Shown in pieces: positions 9,891 through 23,262 of a DNA stretch of 64,000 nucleotides (positions within the stretch are counted from its first letter, which is position 1; each line of letters opens with the position of its first letter). Below the pieces are notes generated by a model. It had not been told where the DNA came from, did not search any database, and saw only the letters and a list, made by a program, of their open reading frames with translations. This stretch comes from Symsagittifera roscoffensis (Eukaryota > Xenacoelomorpha > Acoela > Convolutidae): positions 2,666,001 to 2,730,000 of the forward strand of contig NC_087068.1 in assembly GCF_963678635.1 (NCBI RefSeq). Reading direction: 5' to 3'. The position numbers and the translations under genes are program-made.

Positions 9891-12800
9891 GTTTGTGAAA
9901 TTAAACATTTCGTCCCGCATCAGTATAACAAACTCAAAAAACATCAAATACGTACCTCCAACTTTAGCTTCGCCTCTGTGTCTTAAGTTTAGTTCATTTC
10001 CTTTGTAAAAAGAAACACAAAGTACACTATCGAACAGCAAAAGTTTAAAGCTGACGAAGAACGTGATCGACTTCTAGTATTGTCAATAGAATTTGATTTT
10101 CAGATATCTCGGCGGAGTAAAAACTTTACCTTTTGATGTAGTTTTTTCAAAATCAGTTGATTTTTTTTTCATAAAAGTGTCAATCATAAATTGTTTTTGT
10201 AAATCAAACAGTTTTAAAGTCGTCTTTTTACTTTGAAATTTGAAAGTTGAAGTGTTCTCAAACAATTATTTTGTTTTTCATTTCTGTTACTTTGCGCTCA
10301 TTTACTTTTTGCGTTCATTATACACTCAAGTTTGATTTTTGGCAATTTGAATTTTGTTCATTTCCTTTGTAAAACGGAAAGAAAACTACACCATCGAACA
10401 GCAGAAGTGTAAAGTTATTGAAGAACGTGATGGACTTCTGGTTTCGGAAGTGGAATTTATTTTTCAGGTATCTCAGCGGAATAAAAACTTTGCCTATTGA
10501 TTCATTTTTTTTCAAATTGAATTGGTTTTATCATAAGAGTGTCAATCATAAATTGTTCTTCTAATTCACTTAGCTTCAAAACCGCATATTTTCATTTTGA
10601 AAGTTAAAGTTGTTCAAAAAATAAATCCGTTTTTTTTTCTGTTTCTTTGCGTTCATTGACTCTTTCCAAAATGTCTGTCGGGGCTATATTTTTTGTAACA
10701 AATTGAGGGTTTGAGTTTTTTTGCTATAATGTTTTGGACTTTTGCGACTTGGTATTTGTTCTATTTTGTTAGTTGTGATTTCATTTCATTGCTCCATTTG
10801 TTGTTTTGTTAATAAAAAAAGTTTTTGAGCACTTCTTGGTACCAAGGTTGGGTGGAAAGAAAAATGTGTATTTGTTTGTATGATTTTTGTCATTTCGGCT
10901 TACGCAACTAATTTTTAATAATAGCTGAATAGTCCGCTACATATGTTCGACCGTTTTTTTAGAAATTTTTTAATTTATCTTGAAAAGTACCCTATCAAAT
11001 CTGAGATGAAGATTTCAATCGAAAGAAGCGGTTGCGCGAATTTTTCTTACAGAAGTGACTACTCCTTAGTTCTTTGTTAGAAAAAGGTTATAAACAACAG
11101 GTTGGTGAAGTCCAGTTTGTGAAATTAAACATTTCGTCCCGCATCAGTATAACAAACTCAAAAACATCAAATACGTACCTCCAACTTTAGCTTCGCCTCT
11201 GTGTCTTAAGTTTAGTTCATTTCCTTTGTAAAAAGAAACACAAAGTACACTATCGAACAGCAAAAGTTTAAAGCTGACGAAGAACGTGATCGACTTCTAG
11301 TATTGACAATAGAATTTGGTTTTCAGATATCTCGGCGGAGTAAAAACTTTGCCTTTTGATGTAGTTTTTTCAAATTCAGTTGATTTTTTTATTCATAAAA
11401 GTGTCAATCATAAATTGTTTTTCTAAATCAAACAGCTTTAAAGTCGTGTTTTTACTTTGAAATTTGAAAGTTGAAGTGTTTTCAAACAATAATTTTGTTT
11501 TTCATTTCTGTTACTTTGCGCTCATTTACTTTTTGCGTTCATTATACACAAGTTTGATTTTTGGCAATTTGAATTTTGTTCATTTCCTTTGTAAAACGGA
11601 AAGAAAACTACACCATCGAACAGCAGAAGTGTAAAGTTATTGAAGAACGTGATGGACTTCTGGTTTCGGAAATGGAATTTATTTTTCAGGTATCTCAGCG
11701 GAATAAAAACTTTGCCTATTGATTCATTTTTTTTTTCAAATTGAATTGATTTTATCATAAAAGTGTCAATCATAAATTGTTCTTATAATTCACTTAGCTT
11801 CAAAACCGCATATTTTCATTTTGAAAGTTAAAGTTGTTCAAAAAATAAATCCGTTTTTTCTTTCTGTTTCTTTGCGTTCATTGACTCATTCCCAAATGTC
11901 TGTCGAGGCTATATTTTTTGTTACAAATTGAGGGTTTGAGTTTATTTTGCTATAATGTTTTGGACTTTTGCGACTTGGTATTTGTTCTATTTTGTTAGTT
12001 GTGATTTCATTTCATTGCTCCATTTGTTGTTTTGTTAATAAAAAAAGTTTTTGAGCACTTCTTGGTACCAAGGTTAGGTGGAAAGAAAAATGTGTATTTG
12101 TTTGTATGATTTTTGTCATTTCGGCTTATGCAACTAATTTTTAATAATAGCTGAATAATCCGCTACATATGTTCGACCGTTTTTTAGAAATTTTTTAATT
12201 CATCTTGAAAAGTACCCAATCAAATCTGAGATGAAGATTTCAATCGAAAGAAGCGGTTGCGCGAATTTTTCTTACAGAAGTGACTACTCCTTAATTCTTT
12301 GTTAGAAAAAGGTTATAAACAACAGGTTGGCGAAGTCCAGTTTGTGAAATTAAACATTTCGTCCCGCATCAGTATAACAAACTCAAAAACATCAAATACG
12401 TACCTACAACTTTAGCTTCGCCTCTGTGTCTTAAGTTTAGTTCATTTCCTTTGTAAAAAGAAACACAAAGTACACTATCGAACAGCAAAGTTTAAAGCTG
12501 ACGAAGAACGTGATCGACTTCTAGTATTGTCAATAGAATTTGATTTTCAGATATCTCGGCGGAGTAAAAACTTTACCTTTTGATGTAGTTTTTTCAAAAT
12601 CAGTTGATTTATTTTTCATAAAAGTGTCAATCATAAATTGTTTTTGTAAATCAAACAGTTTTAAAGTCGTCTTTTTACTTTGAAATTTGAAAGTTGAAGT
12701 GTTTTCGAACAATTATTTTGTTTTTCATTTCTGTTACTTTGCGCTCATTTACTTTTTGCGTTCATTATACACTCAAGTTTGATTTTTGGCAATTTGAATT

Positions 12801-14621
12801 TTGTTCATTTCCTTTGTAAAACGGAAAGAAAACTACACCATCGAACAGCAGAAGTGTAAAGTTATTGAAGAACGTGATGGACTTCTGGTTTCGGAAGTGG
12901 AATTTATTTTTCAGGTATCTCAGCGGAATAAAAACTTTGCCTATTGATTCATTTTTTTTTTTCAAATTGAATTGATTTTATCATAAAAGTGTCAATCATA
13001 AATTGTTCGTATAATTCACTTAGCTTCAAAACCGCATATTTTCATTTTGAAAGTTAAAGTTGTTCAAAAAATAAATCCGTTTTTTCTTTCTGTTTCTTTG
13101 CGTTCATTGACTCATTCCCAAATGTCTGTCGAGGCTATATTTTTTGTAACAAATTGAGGGTTTGAGTTTATTTTGCTATAATGTTTTGGACTTCTGCGAC
13201 TTGGTATTTGTTCTATTTTGTTAGTTGTGATTTCATTTCATTGCTCCATTTGTTGTTTTGTTAATAAAAAAAGTTTTTGAGCACTTCTTGGTACCAAGGT
13301 TAGGTGGAAAGAAAAATGTGTATTTGTTTGTATGATTTTTGTCATTTCGGTTTACGCAACTAATTTTTAATAATAGCTGAATAATCCGCTACATATGTTC
13401 GACCGTTTTTTAGAAATTTTTTAATTCATCTTGAAAAGTACCTTATCAAATCTGAGATGAAGATTTCAATCGAAAGAAGCGGTTGCGCGAATTTTTCTTA
13501 CAGAAGTGACTACTCCTTAATTCTTTGTTAGAAAAAGGTTATAAACAACAGGATGGCGAAGTCCAGTTTGTGAAATTAAACATTTCGTCCCGCATCAGTA
13601 TAACAAACTCAAAAACATCAAATACGTACCTCCAACTTTAGCTTCGCCTCTGTGTCTTAAGTTTAGTTCATTTCCTTTGTAAAAAGAAACACAAAGTACA
13701 CTATCGAACAGCAAAAGTTTAAAGCTGACGAAGAACGTGATCGACTTCTAGTATTGTCAATAGAATTTGATTTTCAGATATCTCGGCGGAGTAAAAACTT
13801 TACCTTTTGATGTAGTTTTTTCAAAATCAGTTGATTTTTTTTTCATAAAAGTGTCAATCATAAATTGTTTTTGTAAATCAAACAGTTTTAAAGTCGTCTT
13901 TTTACTTTGAAATTTGAAAGTTGAAGTGTTTTCAAACAATTATTTTGTTTTTCATTTCTGTTACTTTGCGCTCATTTACTTTTTGCGTTCATTATACACT
14001 CAAGTTTGATTTTTGGCAATTTGAATTTTGTTCATTTCCTTTGTAAAACGGAAAGAAAACTACACCATCGAACAGCAGAAGTGTAAAGTTATTGAAGAAC
14101 GTGATGGACTTCTGGTTTCGGAAGGGGAATTTATTTTTCAGGTATCTCAGCGGAATAAAAACTTTGCCTATTGATTCATTTTTTTTTTCAAATTGAATTG
14201 ATTTTATCATAAAAGTGTCAATCAAAAATTGTTCTTATAATTCACTTAGCTTCAAAACCGCATATTTTCATTTTGAAAGTTAAAGTTGTTCAAAAAATAA
14301 ATCCGTTTTTTCTTTCTGTTTCTTTGCGTTTATTGACTCTTTCCCAAATGTCTGTCGGGGCTATATTTTTTGTAACAAATTGAGGGTTTGAGTTTATTTT
14401 GCTATAATGTTTTGGACTTTTGCGACTTGGTATTTGTTCTATTTTGTTAGTTGTGATTTCATTTCATTGCTCCATTTGTTGTTTTGTTAATAAAAAAGTT
14501 TTTGAGCACTTCTTGGTACCAAGGTTAGGTGGAAAGAAAAATGTGTATTTGTTTGTATGATTTTTGTCATTTCGGCTTACGCAACTAATTTTTAATAATA
14601 GCTGAATAATCCGCTACATAT
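9723..14621. repeat. Four near-identical 1.225-kb tandem units
   Basis: Unit starts (TTCGACCG) are at 9723, 10946, 12172 and 13398, and the next TTC junction at 14622 ends the array. Periods are 1223, 1226, 1226 and 1224 bp. Differences are scattered single-base changes and small indels in T runs, so amplification or homogenisation is recent. Each unit begins with a TACC-family segment and ends with a constant stretch reading CCGCTACATATG. The apparent 60-83-codon minus-strand frames repeat because the DNA repeats; they resemble no protein. Confidence 0.95.
9996..10720. repeat. Internal duplication inside the 1.225-kb unit (two diverged halves of about 360 bp)
   Basis: In unit 1, the segment from CATTTCCTTTGTAAAA at about 9996 recurs at about 10359. 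The same ordered blocks follow each: ATCGAACAGCA, AAGAACGTGAT, GACTTCT, TTTTCAG, ATATCTCGGCGGA versus GTATCTCAGCGGA, AAAACTTT, and GTGTCAATCATAAATTGTT. The halves differ by perhaps a quarter of positions, while whole units differ by only a few percent: an old duplication inside a young higher-order unit. The same holds in the other three units. Confidence 0.85.
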
Positions 14622-16427
14622 GTTCAGGTTTATAATATCAATGTTATAAAAAAATTTTTAGACAGTTAGTGGGCAGACCTCAGCTTTTTTCCTATTGTTA
14701 ACAAGTGTATAAATCATCAATCTTTTCCTGTGCGTTCATTTCTGTCGTTGATAGAAACTAATAGTTTTTGCTTTCATTTCAAAGTTAGCTATAGAACAGG
14801 TTGAATATAGCTCTAATTTTACTTCGAAACTTGTATTGTGGCGACCACTCGTGTAAGAGTTGGAAGTAACTATATTGTAAGATGATTTTGATCATAGCAT
14901 TTTATTACCTCGATAAACGGTCAAAGGGGTTCAAGTGTGATATCATTCAAGAGACCTTTCACGCGCCATTCTGATTTTAAAAAATGTTGGTTCGATATCT
15001 TTGTTTTTCAGACAGGATTACAGTGCTCAAATAGCTGATTAACAAACTCTTTGCCCAATTAATAAAATTAATATTCATTCCCTCTCCTCAGGATCCAAGA
15101 AATTAAAAAAAAATCCATAACCTATTCCCAGGAATCAAGTTAAAAAAGATTTAGAAGGGAACTCCAATTTTTCGAGTTCTTTAATTGGCTTTTTTGGCCT
15201 TTTTCATAACGCAACTTTAGTTTGTAACTCTTTCGCCTTTGATTTTCAAACTTGAGAGAAATCTGAAATCGCTCTATTATCCAAAATGAAGTTTTTTTGT
15301 TTGAAATTTTTGATTTTGTTTTTTGTTGCTCTTTTTCTATTTTTTTGCTTCATTTTCCATTTTTTATCAAGCCTGTACGCTCACCTTATTAGCTCGGAAT
15401 TAGACCAAAAATCAAAAATCCGGTTTTTCTCGATTTTAAATGTCCAAAATCTCAACTGAAAGCGCTTTATGTGATATATAATTCAAAAAATTTCAGCAAA
15501 GTTTTTTTGAAAAATTATTAAATTGTTTTTACACTTTTTTTTCGTTTTTCTAGCCATTTTTCTATAAAAACTGTTTTCCAATTGGCCTTTTTGATTATGA
15601 CTGTCGCATTCACCTTATTTCTATTTGGTTCAGATTTTTCTATCACACCACACAGAAAAAAACGGCACTCATTTGAAAAAAAAATATATTTTTCAAGACT
15701 ATGGTCGAAACATTCTGTGCTACGTGCACAGTAGCCGGCTATCCTGGATTATAATTACGTATATTCGATGGTTCAAACCTTTTTTCTTTATAATTTATCT
15801 CATATTCGTATTTTTTTGCCTATTGTTATTAACTTTATTCGATCCAATTTGATAGCTATCTCACGTATCGTTATAAAGCTCTTTTAGTCGCTATTGTTGC
15901 CTTCCATCGGTGTGAAAGAACCCGCTCTGATATTTTTCTGTTAAGACTAATTTACGACGACGAAGGAGGATTAGAGTATTAGTGTACTCCTAATCAGAGT
16001 TAACTGATGTTTAAGAGTCAATGAACTAAGTGAAGACACTTATTTATGTCTTGTTTTATGTCATTAAATGTGTTTAAAAATTGTTCGCACTCATATTTGA
16101 GTTTTCGATGTCTGATTTTTCTCATTTTGTTTTCGAGGTCTTATTAAGTTTCATATTAAAGGTATTTGATGCCCGGTTGATTTTTTCACCTTCAAAAACA
16201 CCTTCCAATCATTTTTATACTAATTTTACCGAAAGTATAATGTGTCCTGAAACTTTCCATGACTAATTTTTTTTGGTTAATTAGATGAGTTTTTCATGAT
16301 GAGTTTTTATCAGTTAGATTTTTTGTGCACCTTAATAGTTTCGTTATATTTCCTTTTCACGCAAGTGGTCCTTTGTTTAAACCCTGTTGAAAATTGATAG
16401 GATGTGATTTGTTAATTGTTTTTTCAG
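14622..16427. other. Region upstream of NUDT2, no confident exon
   Basis: AT-rich non-coding DNA. It should contain the NUDT2 promoter and a 5' UTR exon, because the first coding exon is preceded by an acceptor (TTTTTTCAG ending at 16427) ten bases before the ATG. I could not place that upstream exon. Confidence 0.35.
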
Positions 16428-16437
16428 ATTGAGTGGA

Positions 16438-19400
16438 ATGGGGATAAAGGAGCAGGCGTTCGGGTTTATTGTGTTCCGATGGAAACAGGGGGCTGCTGCT
16501 GCTTCCAAAGTGCCAGAATTTCTCCTTCTCAAAGCAGTTGAGGGTCACTGGAGTCCACCAAAAGGTATTGAGATAGTGGATATCTAGGCTCTTAACTATC
16601 CCCCCTTTGCAAAAGGGGGTGGGGGTGGGGGGAGATTCGTTACAAGGTACAAAATTAAGGCACGAACAATTAAGAATGAACTACTCTCGAGATGAAATGA
16701 ATACTTTCTATCTGGATCTCAGGAAAGCTTATGATACCCTTGATCATAAATTACTTCTGATTGAACTTGAAGCCTATGATATACAGGTAATTTTTTAAAA
16801 GTGTTTTAAAAATTATTTAAGTGGCCGGATTCAGCGCGTTGAAGTTAATGGAGCATTTATTATTTTAGGCCCTTTTCTTTTTTATTATTTATATAAATTA
16901 TCTTCCATTATGCAAATCAGTAAAGTCATTGATTGCTGATAGCATTAACTTAACGGCCAGTGGTTGCCAGATTACAAATATAAGAGAAGATATAGATAAC
17001 CTTGACAGCTGGCTTCACGCCAACAAGTTAGTAATAAATTTTGATATAACAATTTAATTGAATATAAAATGTGCTTTCCATTTTCGATTTAATCTTAATT
17101 TTTCTCAAATAACATACAACCAAAGTTCAAATATCTAGGTATTCATATTCATTATAAATGTTCATTCCAAACTCATATTGGATTTGTTAAAATGAGACCC
17201 GGTAAACTGTGTGGAGTTATATCAAAATTAAGGCACTATGTACCAAGGTCTCAATTGATAGAATACTACAGAAGCAATGTTGTTTTAATAATTAAATATG
17301 GTGTCCTGGTTTACGGCTATTGTTGTCAAAGTTTACGCAAGTGTTTGTTTTTTCTGCAAAAGAAAATTAAGTTTTTTTTTGTAAACGAAGTGAGAGCTGC
17401 AATGACATCTTTCTCAAATTTATTATCTGTTTTTGAATTGCATTTTTGCTAACTACTCAAGTTTGTAGAGCGTTCAACCAAAAGTTTACCTTCAAATGAT
17501 TTCCTAAGCAATCTATTCTCTTTTGATACAAATCAAAAACGAACCCAGGAAGTCAAAATTCAAAAGGAAAGGGGAGCAACTATGTAAGAAAAAGCTTGAG
17601 CGTTTTCTATTCGATATCGTGCTTGTTAACTTCTGGAAAAAATTAAATTTTCAGAAGCAAAAACTAACTTCAAATTAAATCATTTTAAGAATCAGAAATT
17701 AACGTTAAAAAAATCTTAAAATAAAACCTGTATTTTTTGGAAAATGATGACTTAGGGAAATTTTTCGGTAACCTATAAAATAATTTTATTTTTGTTTTCC
17801 TTTTTAAACAGTAATCAGAGGTCAAACGCTACCAGCATTTATTTATAGGCTGTATTTTACTTGATAAATTATGAAGCGTCAGAAGCTTCCAGTATAGGAG
17901 ATATGGCCATTTATTGATTTTTTTTTCAAAAAACCATCTTTTAATAAAATTTTTGAAGAAAAATTCTCACAAAAAAATCTCTTTCCCTTTGAATTAAGTT
18001 TTTAGAGTGAAGATACGCTTGTTCCATTTCAGCACATTTTTTTATACAAGAAATCTGAAACACAGCATGGGAAGGAACAAAAAATAAACAGAAAAATAAT
18101 GTTTTTTCCTTCATTATTTTTTGCCCTTTTATTAACTTGTTCCTTTATACCACTAATTTGTTTGTTGAATAGTTAATTTTCTGTAGATGAACACTCATTT
18201 TCCACAAAATGAAATTTCTTGAATTCAGTTTCAAAAAAAGTGTTTTTTTAATGATTTTTTTGCTTTTAAGTCTGGATTATTCAATTAGGGTAGATGTTAG
18301 AGGACCTGACCGTTCCGTTGCCTATCCTCTTCGACTCTCATCAGTTGACTTAGTATAATATTTGAATTAAAGTGTTCATTCTGAAAAAATGTGGACTTGA
18401 GAAATATTCTTTTTCTTTTTTTCTTTCAAAATTCACATATGTTTAACCGTTGAAGTAGATCTTAATAGGGGTGGCAATCCTTTACTAGGTATGAATGAGG
18501 CAAATAGTTAACCAGATTCCTGACTTTATACGACTTCTGTGTTTGATGGAAGTTGTAGTGAAGCTTTATTTCAATCATATGGTTGACGGTTTGAAATTCG
18601 ACCTTTGATTGCTCAATTAAGTAAAAGAAGAAATTTGAAGGTTTCTGCGGCAACGAAAAACTATTCGTCAAAAACACAAAACCTAACTAACCCCAGGTAT
18701 TCCCAAGACTGTTTGATGGGGAATATAGGGAAAAGTAGGTAAAAGACCTCTCCGGCGTTCGTTTTTCTAATCGTGGACAAGACTTTTCCCGTAAACAGTT
18801 TTCCTACAAATCTGTGAGCAACTGACCGCATTTCATTATGAACCCCCTCTTGATTTTGGAGCTGGTATTTTGTGTCGAGGTAAAACTTCTGCTTGAGGCT
18901 ACACGGTATTGAGTTTGATTCCTGCCGGGGCCCTTTTTTGGTTATTGTTTTTTCGGCCTTTTGGGTTTCGGCTGAAGCTCTGTTGGCTTAGTTTCCGAAT
19001 GAGAAATTGACGACTATTTGTTTGAGTGCGTGTGCTCCAAGATTCAGTAAAAAATTTAATAATTCTTCCAATGCGGGTTTTTCTCCGCACAAATTTGTAG
19101 GTAGATTTTCTTAATGGAGCGTCGGCTTAAATTCGGTCGGCTCAATTATGTGGTTTTTTTCTTTTCATTGCCAGTTGATGGATCCTAGTTGAGACGCTGG
19201 GTTTAACTAGCCCGAAATTCTATAAAATCTGAAAACTAGTTTTTTAGTTTTGATTGTTTTAAACTCATACTTTGGAGAAATTTTTTTTTTTTGAAATGTC
19301 TTGATTCATTCTTTTTCGCCATTAAATTACTTAATGTTCTTGAATGCAGTACGGTGGTTTGGTTCCAGGTCACCCCGAGGGCAACGAGACTGGATTGGAG

Positions 19401-20550
19401 TCTGCCTACAGAGAAACTGAGGAGGAGGCGGGATACAAAAAACACCAGCTCAAGGTCTACGAGGACTTCGAGTTAGTGCTTATAATAAATATGCCTTCAA
19501 ATATACGATGTATAGAAAACTAACTATGGTGGTAAAAAAAAACGTAAAATAATCAGGGTTCCGGGTGTGGGGAAAAGTTTATTTTTGGCCGGAAAAGGGC
19601 TGTTTTTGGTGGCCTAAAGTTTTTTTTTTAAATGTAAGAACACAAATCTTGAAATTGCGTCTTATAACGCATAAACCAAGACTTGCGCGTTTTTCATGTT
19701 TTTTTTCTGACAATCACCCAGTTTTTGCTTCAAATGCTGAAAAACTTTATAGGATTATATCCGCCCATAATCGAATTTGGCATATTTATTTTTTCTATAA
19801 ACTCCCGTTTATGGTTGTTTTTTAGGGCAAATTAACGCAAAATTAAATGTTTTAGTCTACATTTTTTTACTTACTAAAGAGCGAAATAAAGAAAAGTTAT
19901 GTAATTTTTAATTTGGTCAAAATTGCGGCGGTTCTCCGAGTGAGCTGAACAGCTGTTGGTATGTCGGTAGGCTGTCTTTTCGGATTAAGGGTCTTAAGCT
20001 AGCCTCAATCTACCTACATATGCACACGAGCACATCTAAGGTAAACTCAAAGGACGAAGGGTTCTTGTATAGTTATTCGCGTTCATTTTTGATTTCTGAA
20101 CTAAAATAATGAAATTGCCGTGATTAGACGATGTAGAGCTACAGCTATTACTTCCAGTATTATTGAGCTGCAGCTGTTTTAATGATAATCCTTTCAAATG
20201 AAGCTCGTATATCTTATTTAATTAAAAAATAAAAGTTGTGTATGGCCACAGCGCATAGATGATTTTGTATCTCTTGAGATTGTTTTGAAGTTAGTTCTTT
20301 ATGTCATTTCAGGAGACATTTGCATTATGACGTAAGAAGTAGAGTGGACCCTACTAGTACTGTTCGAAAAAGGAGCTCGTATTGGCTAGCCAGACTTCTC
20401 AATCCAGCCGACCCTGTTTTGATCTCTGACGAACACACTATATTTGTGTGGCAAGAGTTAGCTGATGCTATTAAGACAGCCCAGTTTGAAGACCTGCAAG
20501 CGTTGTTAACTGATTCTGCCGATTTCATCTCAAAACTTGAAGAATCATGA
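16438..20550 (+). CDS. NUDT2: Bis(5'-nucleosyl)-tetraphosphatase (Ap4A hydrolase, Nudix family), three exons
   Basis: The coding exons are 16438-16564, 19369-19471 and 20313-20550. All donors are GT and all acceptors AG, and phases match at both junctions. They total 468 nt, or 155 residues plus TGA, close to the roughly 147 of the human enzyme. Residues 43-65 form a complete Nudix box: G43, E49, R57-E58, E61-E62, G64. The catalytic metal-binding glutamates are therefore present. The N-terminal FGFIVFRW strand and the SDEHTIFVWQELADA segment near residues 115-129 match the Ap4A hydrolase branch. The known reaction is asymmetric cleavage of Ap4A to ATP and AMP, chiefly cytosolic, limiting alarmone-like dinucleotides. 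Intron 1 (2.8 kb) holds a dead LINE; intron 2 is 841 bp. The upstream acceptor indicates a non-coding first exon. No defects were seen. Confidence 0.92.
16640..17590 (+). pseudogene. Dead LINE reverse transcriptase in NUDT2 intron 1
   Basis: Successive plus-strand segments, in shifting frames, follow the RT order of a Jockey/CR1-like element. Motif A is at 16700-16760 (TFYLDLRKAYDTLDHKLL). A QRVEVNG segment lies near 16830 and an IYIN segment near 16890. The catalytic region near 16930 reads IADSINLTAS in place of an ADD triad. DNLDSWLHANKLVINF follows near 16995-17050, then FKYLGIHI and a C-terminal KLRHYVP...KYGVLVYG stretch at 17190-17330. Frameshifts, stops and loss of catalytic aspartates show that it is inactive. 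It sits in the sense orientation relative to NUDT2. Confidence 0.8.
17600..19368. other. Rest of NUDT2 intron 1
   Basis: No exon with acceptable splice sites and no classified repeat. A G+C-richer patch at 18690-19200 includes a GTTTGATTCC string that resembles a pol III B box, but no A box sits at the right distance. Confidence 0.3.
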
Positions 20551-22748
20551 TTGATAGAAAACTTGTTTAAAATTATATGCTGGTCAAAACTTAATCATAT
20601 CCTATTTCTGTTCGTATAGTTAAATTTTAGCAATTGAAGAATGGCTGTTGAAGTGATTAGTTGCAGGTTTAAAGATATATTCTTACGATTTGAGATGTAA
20701 GTGACGTTTTTTTTCAGACCTCAATGTCAAACAATTTCAGCGCAATTTTGCGATGGAGTAAAATTATACAAATGGATTATGCACGCTACGTTAAGTTTTA
20801 AACTTCTGGCGCGCAACGGATTGATTGAAATATGGGTGATAAGTCAGGAAATAGAAATAGTGTATAAAAAAACGAAAAGTGCGAGACATATCAAAACTGA
20901 AAATGCTTTATTCAATAACGTAATCACAGTAATTGAAATCGGATTTCTCCATTATGACAACTTTTTACCGTTAAACAAAAATTCTATTCAAAATTAAACC
21001 GAATTAACCCTTGCAAAGAAATCTTCAGTTCTGAAACTATTGTTCTAGCTCAGAGAAAAGTAATTCTTTAAATATCGGTTCATTTTTGCCGCATCGGTTT
21101 ACTGATCGCTTCCCTAAATATGTTAGATTTGTTTTAGAGTAACATTTCATTTAATTTGAGGCTAAGTGAATGTGAAGGTGTCAGATATCATTGAAGCGCA
21201 TACTTTCAGTTAAGAAGTTTGTATGTGAAATTGAAGCAAACAATAAACACTCAAACTGCTCAAATATTTCCTATCTGTTGTTCTTTTTATGATCAAATTG
21301 AGCCTAACAAAATTTATGTTAATCTCCTGAAAATTTTTTTTCGAGCTCTTGCTTCTGATTTCGCTCGGCTTTTATCTGAAATTTATGACATGAAGTCTGA
21401 TCTGTACAAAGGCATCGATAATTTTCCCGTCTTTTTGAGAGGCGGGGTATAACCAAATAAGGGGCTCCGGTGAACTTAATGAAGTCCCCAGTCGATTTAA
21501 CTGCACCATCCGCTGTTGCTTTCAGATTCATATTTTATCCAAAAATGGGAGTAACTTTCGGGTCCTGATTTAACTTAATTAGCCATATCGCAGAGGGCTT
21601 CGTTTGATAGGGTAGTTAACCTGACAATTGCCACGACTGATGCGTGAACAGTTTATTTTTTCTCCTTTGATTCGCCAGTGGTAAATTCAAACCTGTCTCC
21701 CAAAATAAGATTGCAATACGTAGCATAGAATTGATCAGCCTGAGAATTGCTTGGATACGTGGAAAAGGTATGTAAAAAGTGAAATGCTTTTTTTTAAACA
21801 TTGGCAAGAAGAGTCAAAAATTGATAAAATGCACGACACGTTTTCAGCGTCATAATTAAATTAAATGAAAACATGGCACTGCAACCAAACTAGAGATAAT
21901 ATCTTCTAGGATCTAGTAGATTTGATCAAAATGCTGTAAAATAAAACTGGATTTGGTAAAAAATTATGTGGATTTCAAAATATTTACAGTCTCAAATTCG
22001 GGTACTAGAATTTTTATATGGTAAATAACAATGCATCTTTGTGAACTTTGAATCAATAAAATTGGCGTGAATGCTGTTTGGTTCAATGAGATTCAAAAAA
22101 GATTTCCTATTTTTCCCGCCATTAAAATTCGAGTACACCGAAAGAATTCAAATCAGCAAGTTTCAAGCTAACTTCCGCTTCGCCTATCTTCCGATTAAAC
22201 TCTTATGTTTGCATCTAATTGAATAAATTTTCGTCTGGTTTGATATTTTCGAGAAGCAATTTGAGTCATAGTCGAAAAAGTAATTCAAGTCTTGAAACTT
22301 CAGCCATTTTTAATTATTGAAAGAAACCTCAATCAAATTTCTAAGGAGTTTACGGACTGCGTTTGCTCTGGGTTATTTCATTTTTCGGGTTTTTAAGCTG
22401 CCATTTTTGATCATTTTTTTCAATCATCTAATTTTATTAATGTCCGAAGCAACTGCGAGTTTTTTTTATTTCGTACAAATGGTTTTACTTCGTTCACAGG
22501 AATCGTCTCTTACTTGAAGCATTTCGTAAAAGTTTGCTGGAAAACGTTTTATGAGCATGTTTGTATGTTAAAATCCCGCTCTAGTTGAAGATTATTTTTG
22601 TGTTATGAAAGTGCAATTACTAGTTAACCATCTTTTTAGTTATCTTCGGTTTGTTGAACTATTTTCAAAGTTTTAAATATGAAAATTTGCTGGCTACCGT
22701 TTTGTAAGTTATAAAGAAATTACTCTACTAAATAATAATTTCCTTGTT
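20551..22748. other. Region downstream of NUDT2, nothing recognised
   Basis: AT-rich DNA. Open frames up to about 98 codons have AT-driven composition, no family resemblance and no splice context. It presumably contains the NUDT2 3' UTR at its left edge. Confidence 0.3.
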
Positions 22749-23262
22749 GTTCCGACTTTCGTAACGAAAAAACGGAAAATTTGTGCTCGGGGTGGGTTTT
22801 TTTCAGACAAATTTTGACTTTTTAACTAGCCTTTAAGACGGAATTTTTAAATATCATTTAAAAGTTATTGTTGTCTTGAGCTTAAATTTGAAAAGATATT
22901 TCACCTGTGATCATTTTTGTAAAGTTATGAGGTTTCAAAGTTTGCCATTTTGGCCAATTTGGGAAACTTAACATGCGATATAATTGGCGCTATTAACGCG
23001 TAAGCGGAGATTTAATCCGTCTTGGAAATCGTTCTAAATAGGTTGAAGGAAGCTTATTTGCCATAATTGATTTGTTACTAGGAGCGAAATCTATCACTTT
23101 GTACTTTATATTGCGTGTGGGGGGATGATACTTCACAAAAAATCTCAAAGTAAAAAAAATCGTTTTTTTTATTACATTTTTTTTCATGTCATTACTGCTA
23201 CATAGACTTTAAGAGGCAGTCGGAACATTCGGAGCTTTGCCCTTACACAAGCAGTATTGTTA
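22749..23262 (+). mobile_element. Family-F repeat, single copy (forward)
   Basis: Starts GTTCCGACTTTCG and ends AGTCGGAACATTC followed by a degenerate hairpin and GCAGTATTG. The subterminal GTTCCGACT/AGTCGGAAC pair is inverted. The interior shares ordered blocks with every other F copy: GTGCTCGGGGTGGGTTTTTTT, ATTTCACCTGTGATCA, GCGATATAATTGGCGCTATTAACGCGTAAGCGG, TTGATTTGTTACTAGG, and GTGTGGGG. It is about 514 bp and non-coding. No target duplication could be identified, so the transposition class is open. Confidence 0.75.

Noticed and set aside
9723-14225. Minus-strand frames of 60-83 codons in every 1.225-kb unit
   Set aside because: Lengths vary with small indels and composition is Phe/Lys-rich as expected for AT-rich DNA; repeat-driven, not genes.
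18870-18930. B-box-like GTTTGATTCC string suggesting a tRNA
   Set aside because: No A box at the right distance and no cloverleaf.
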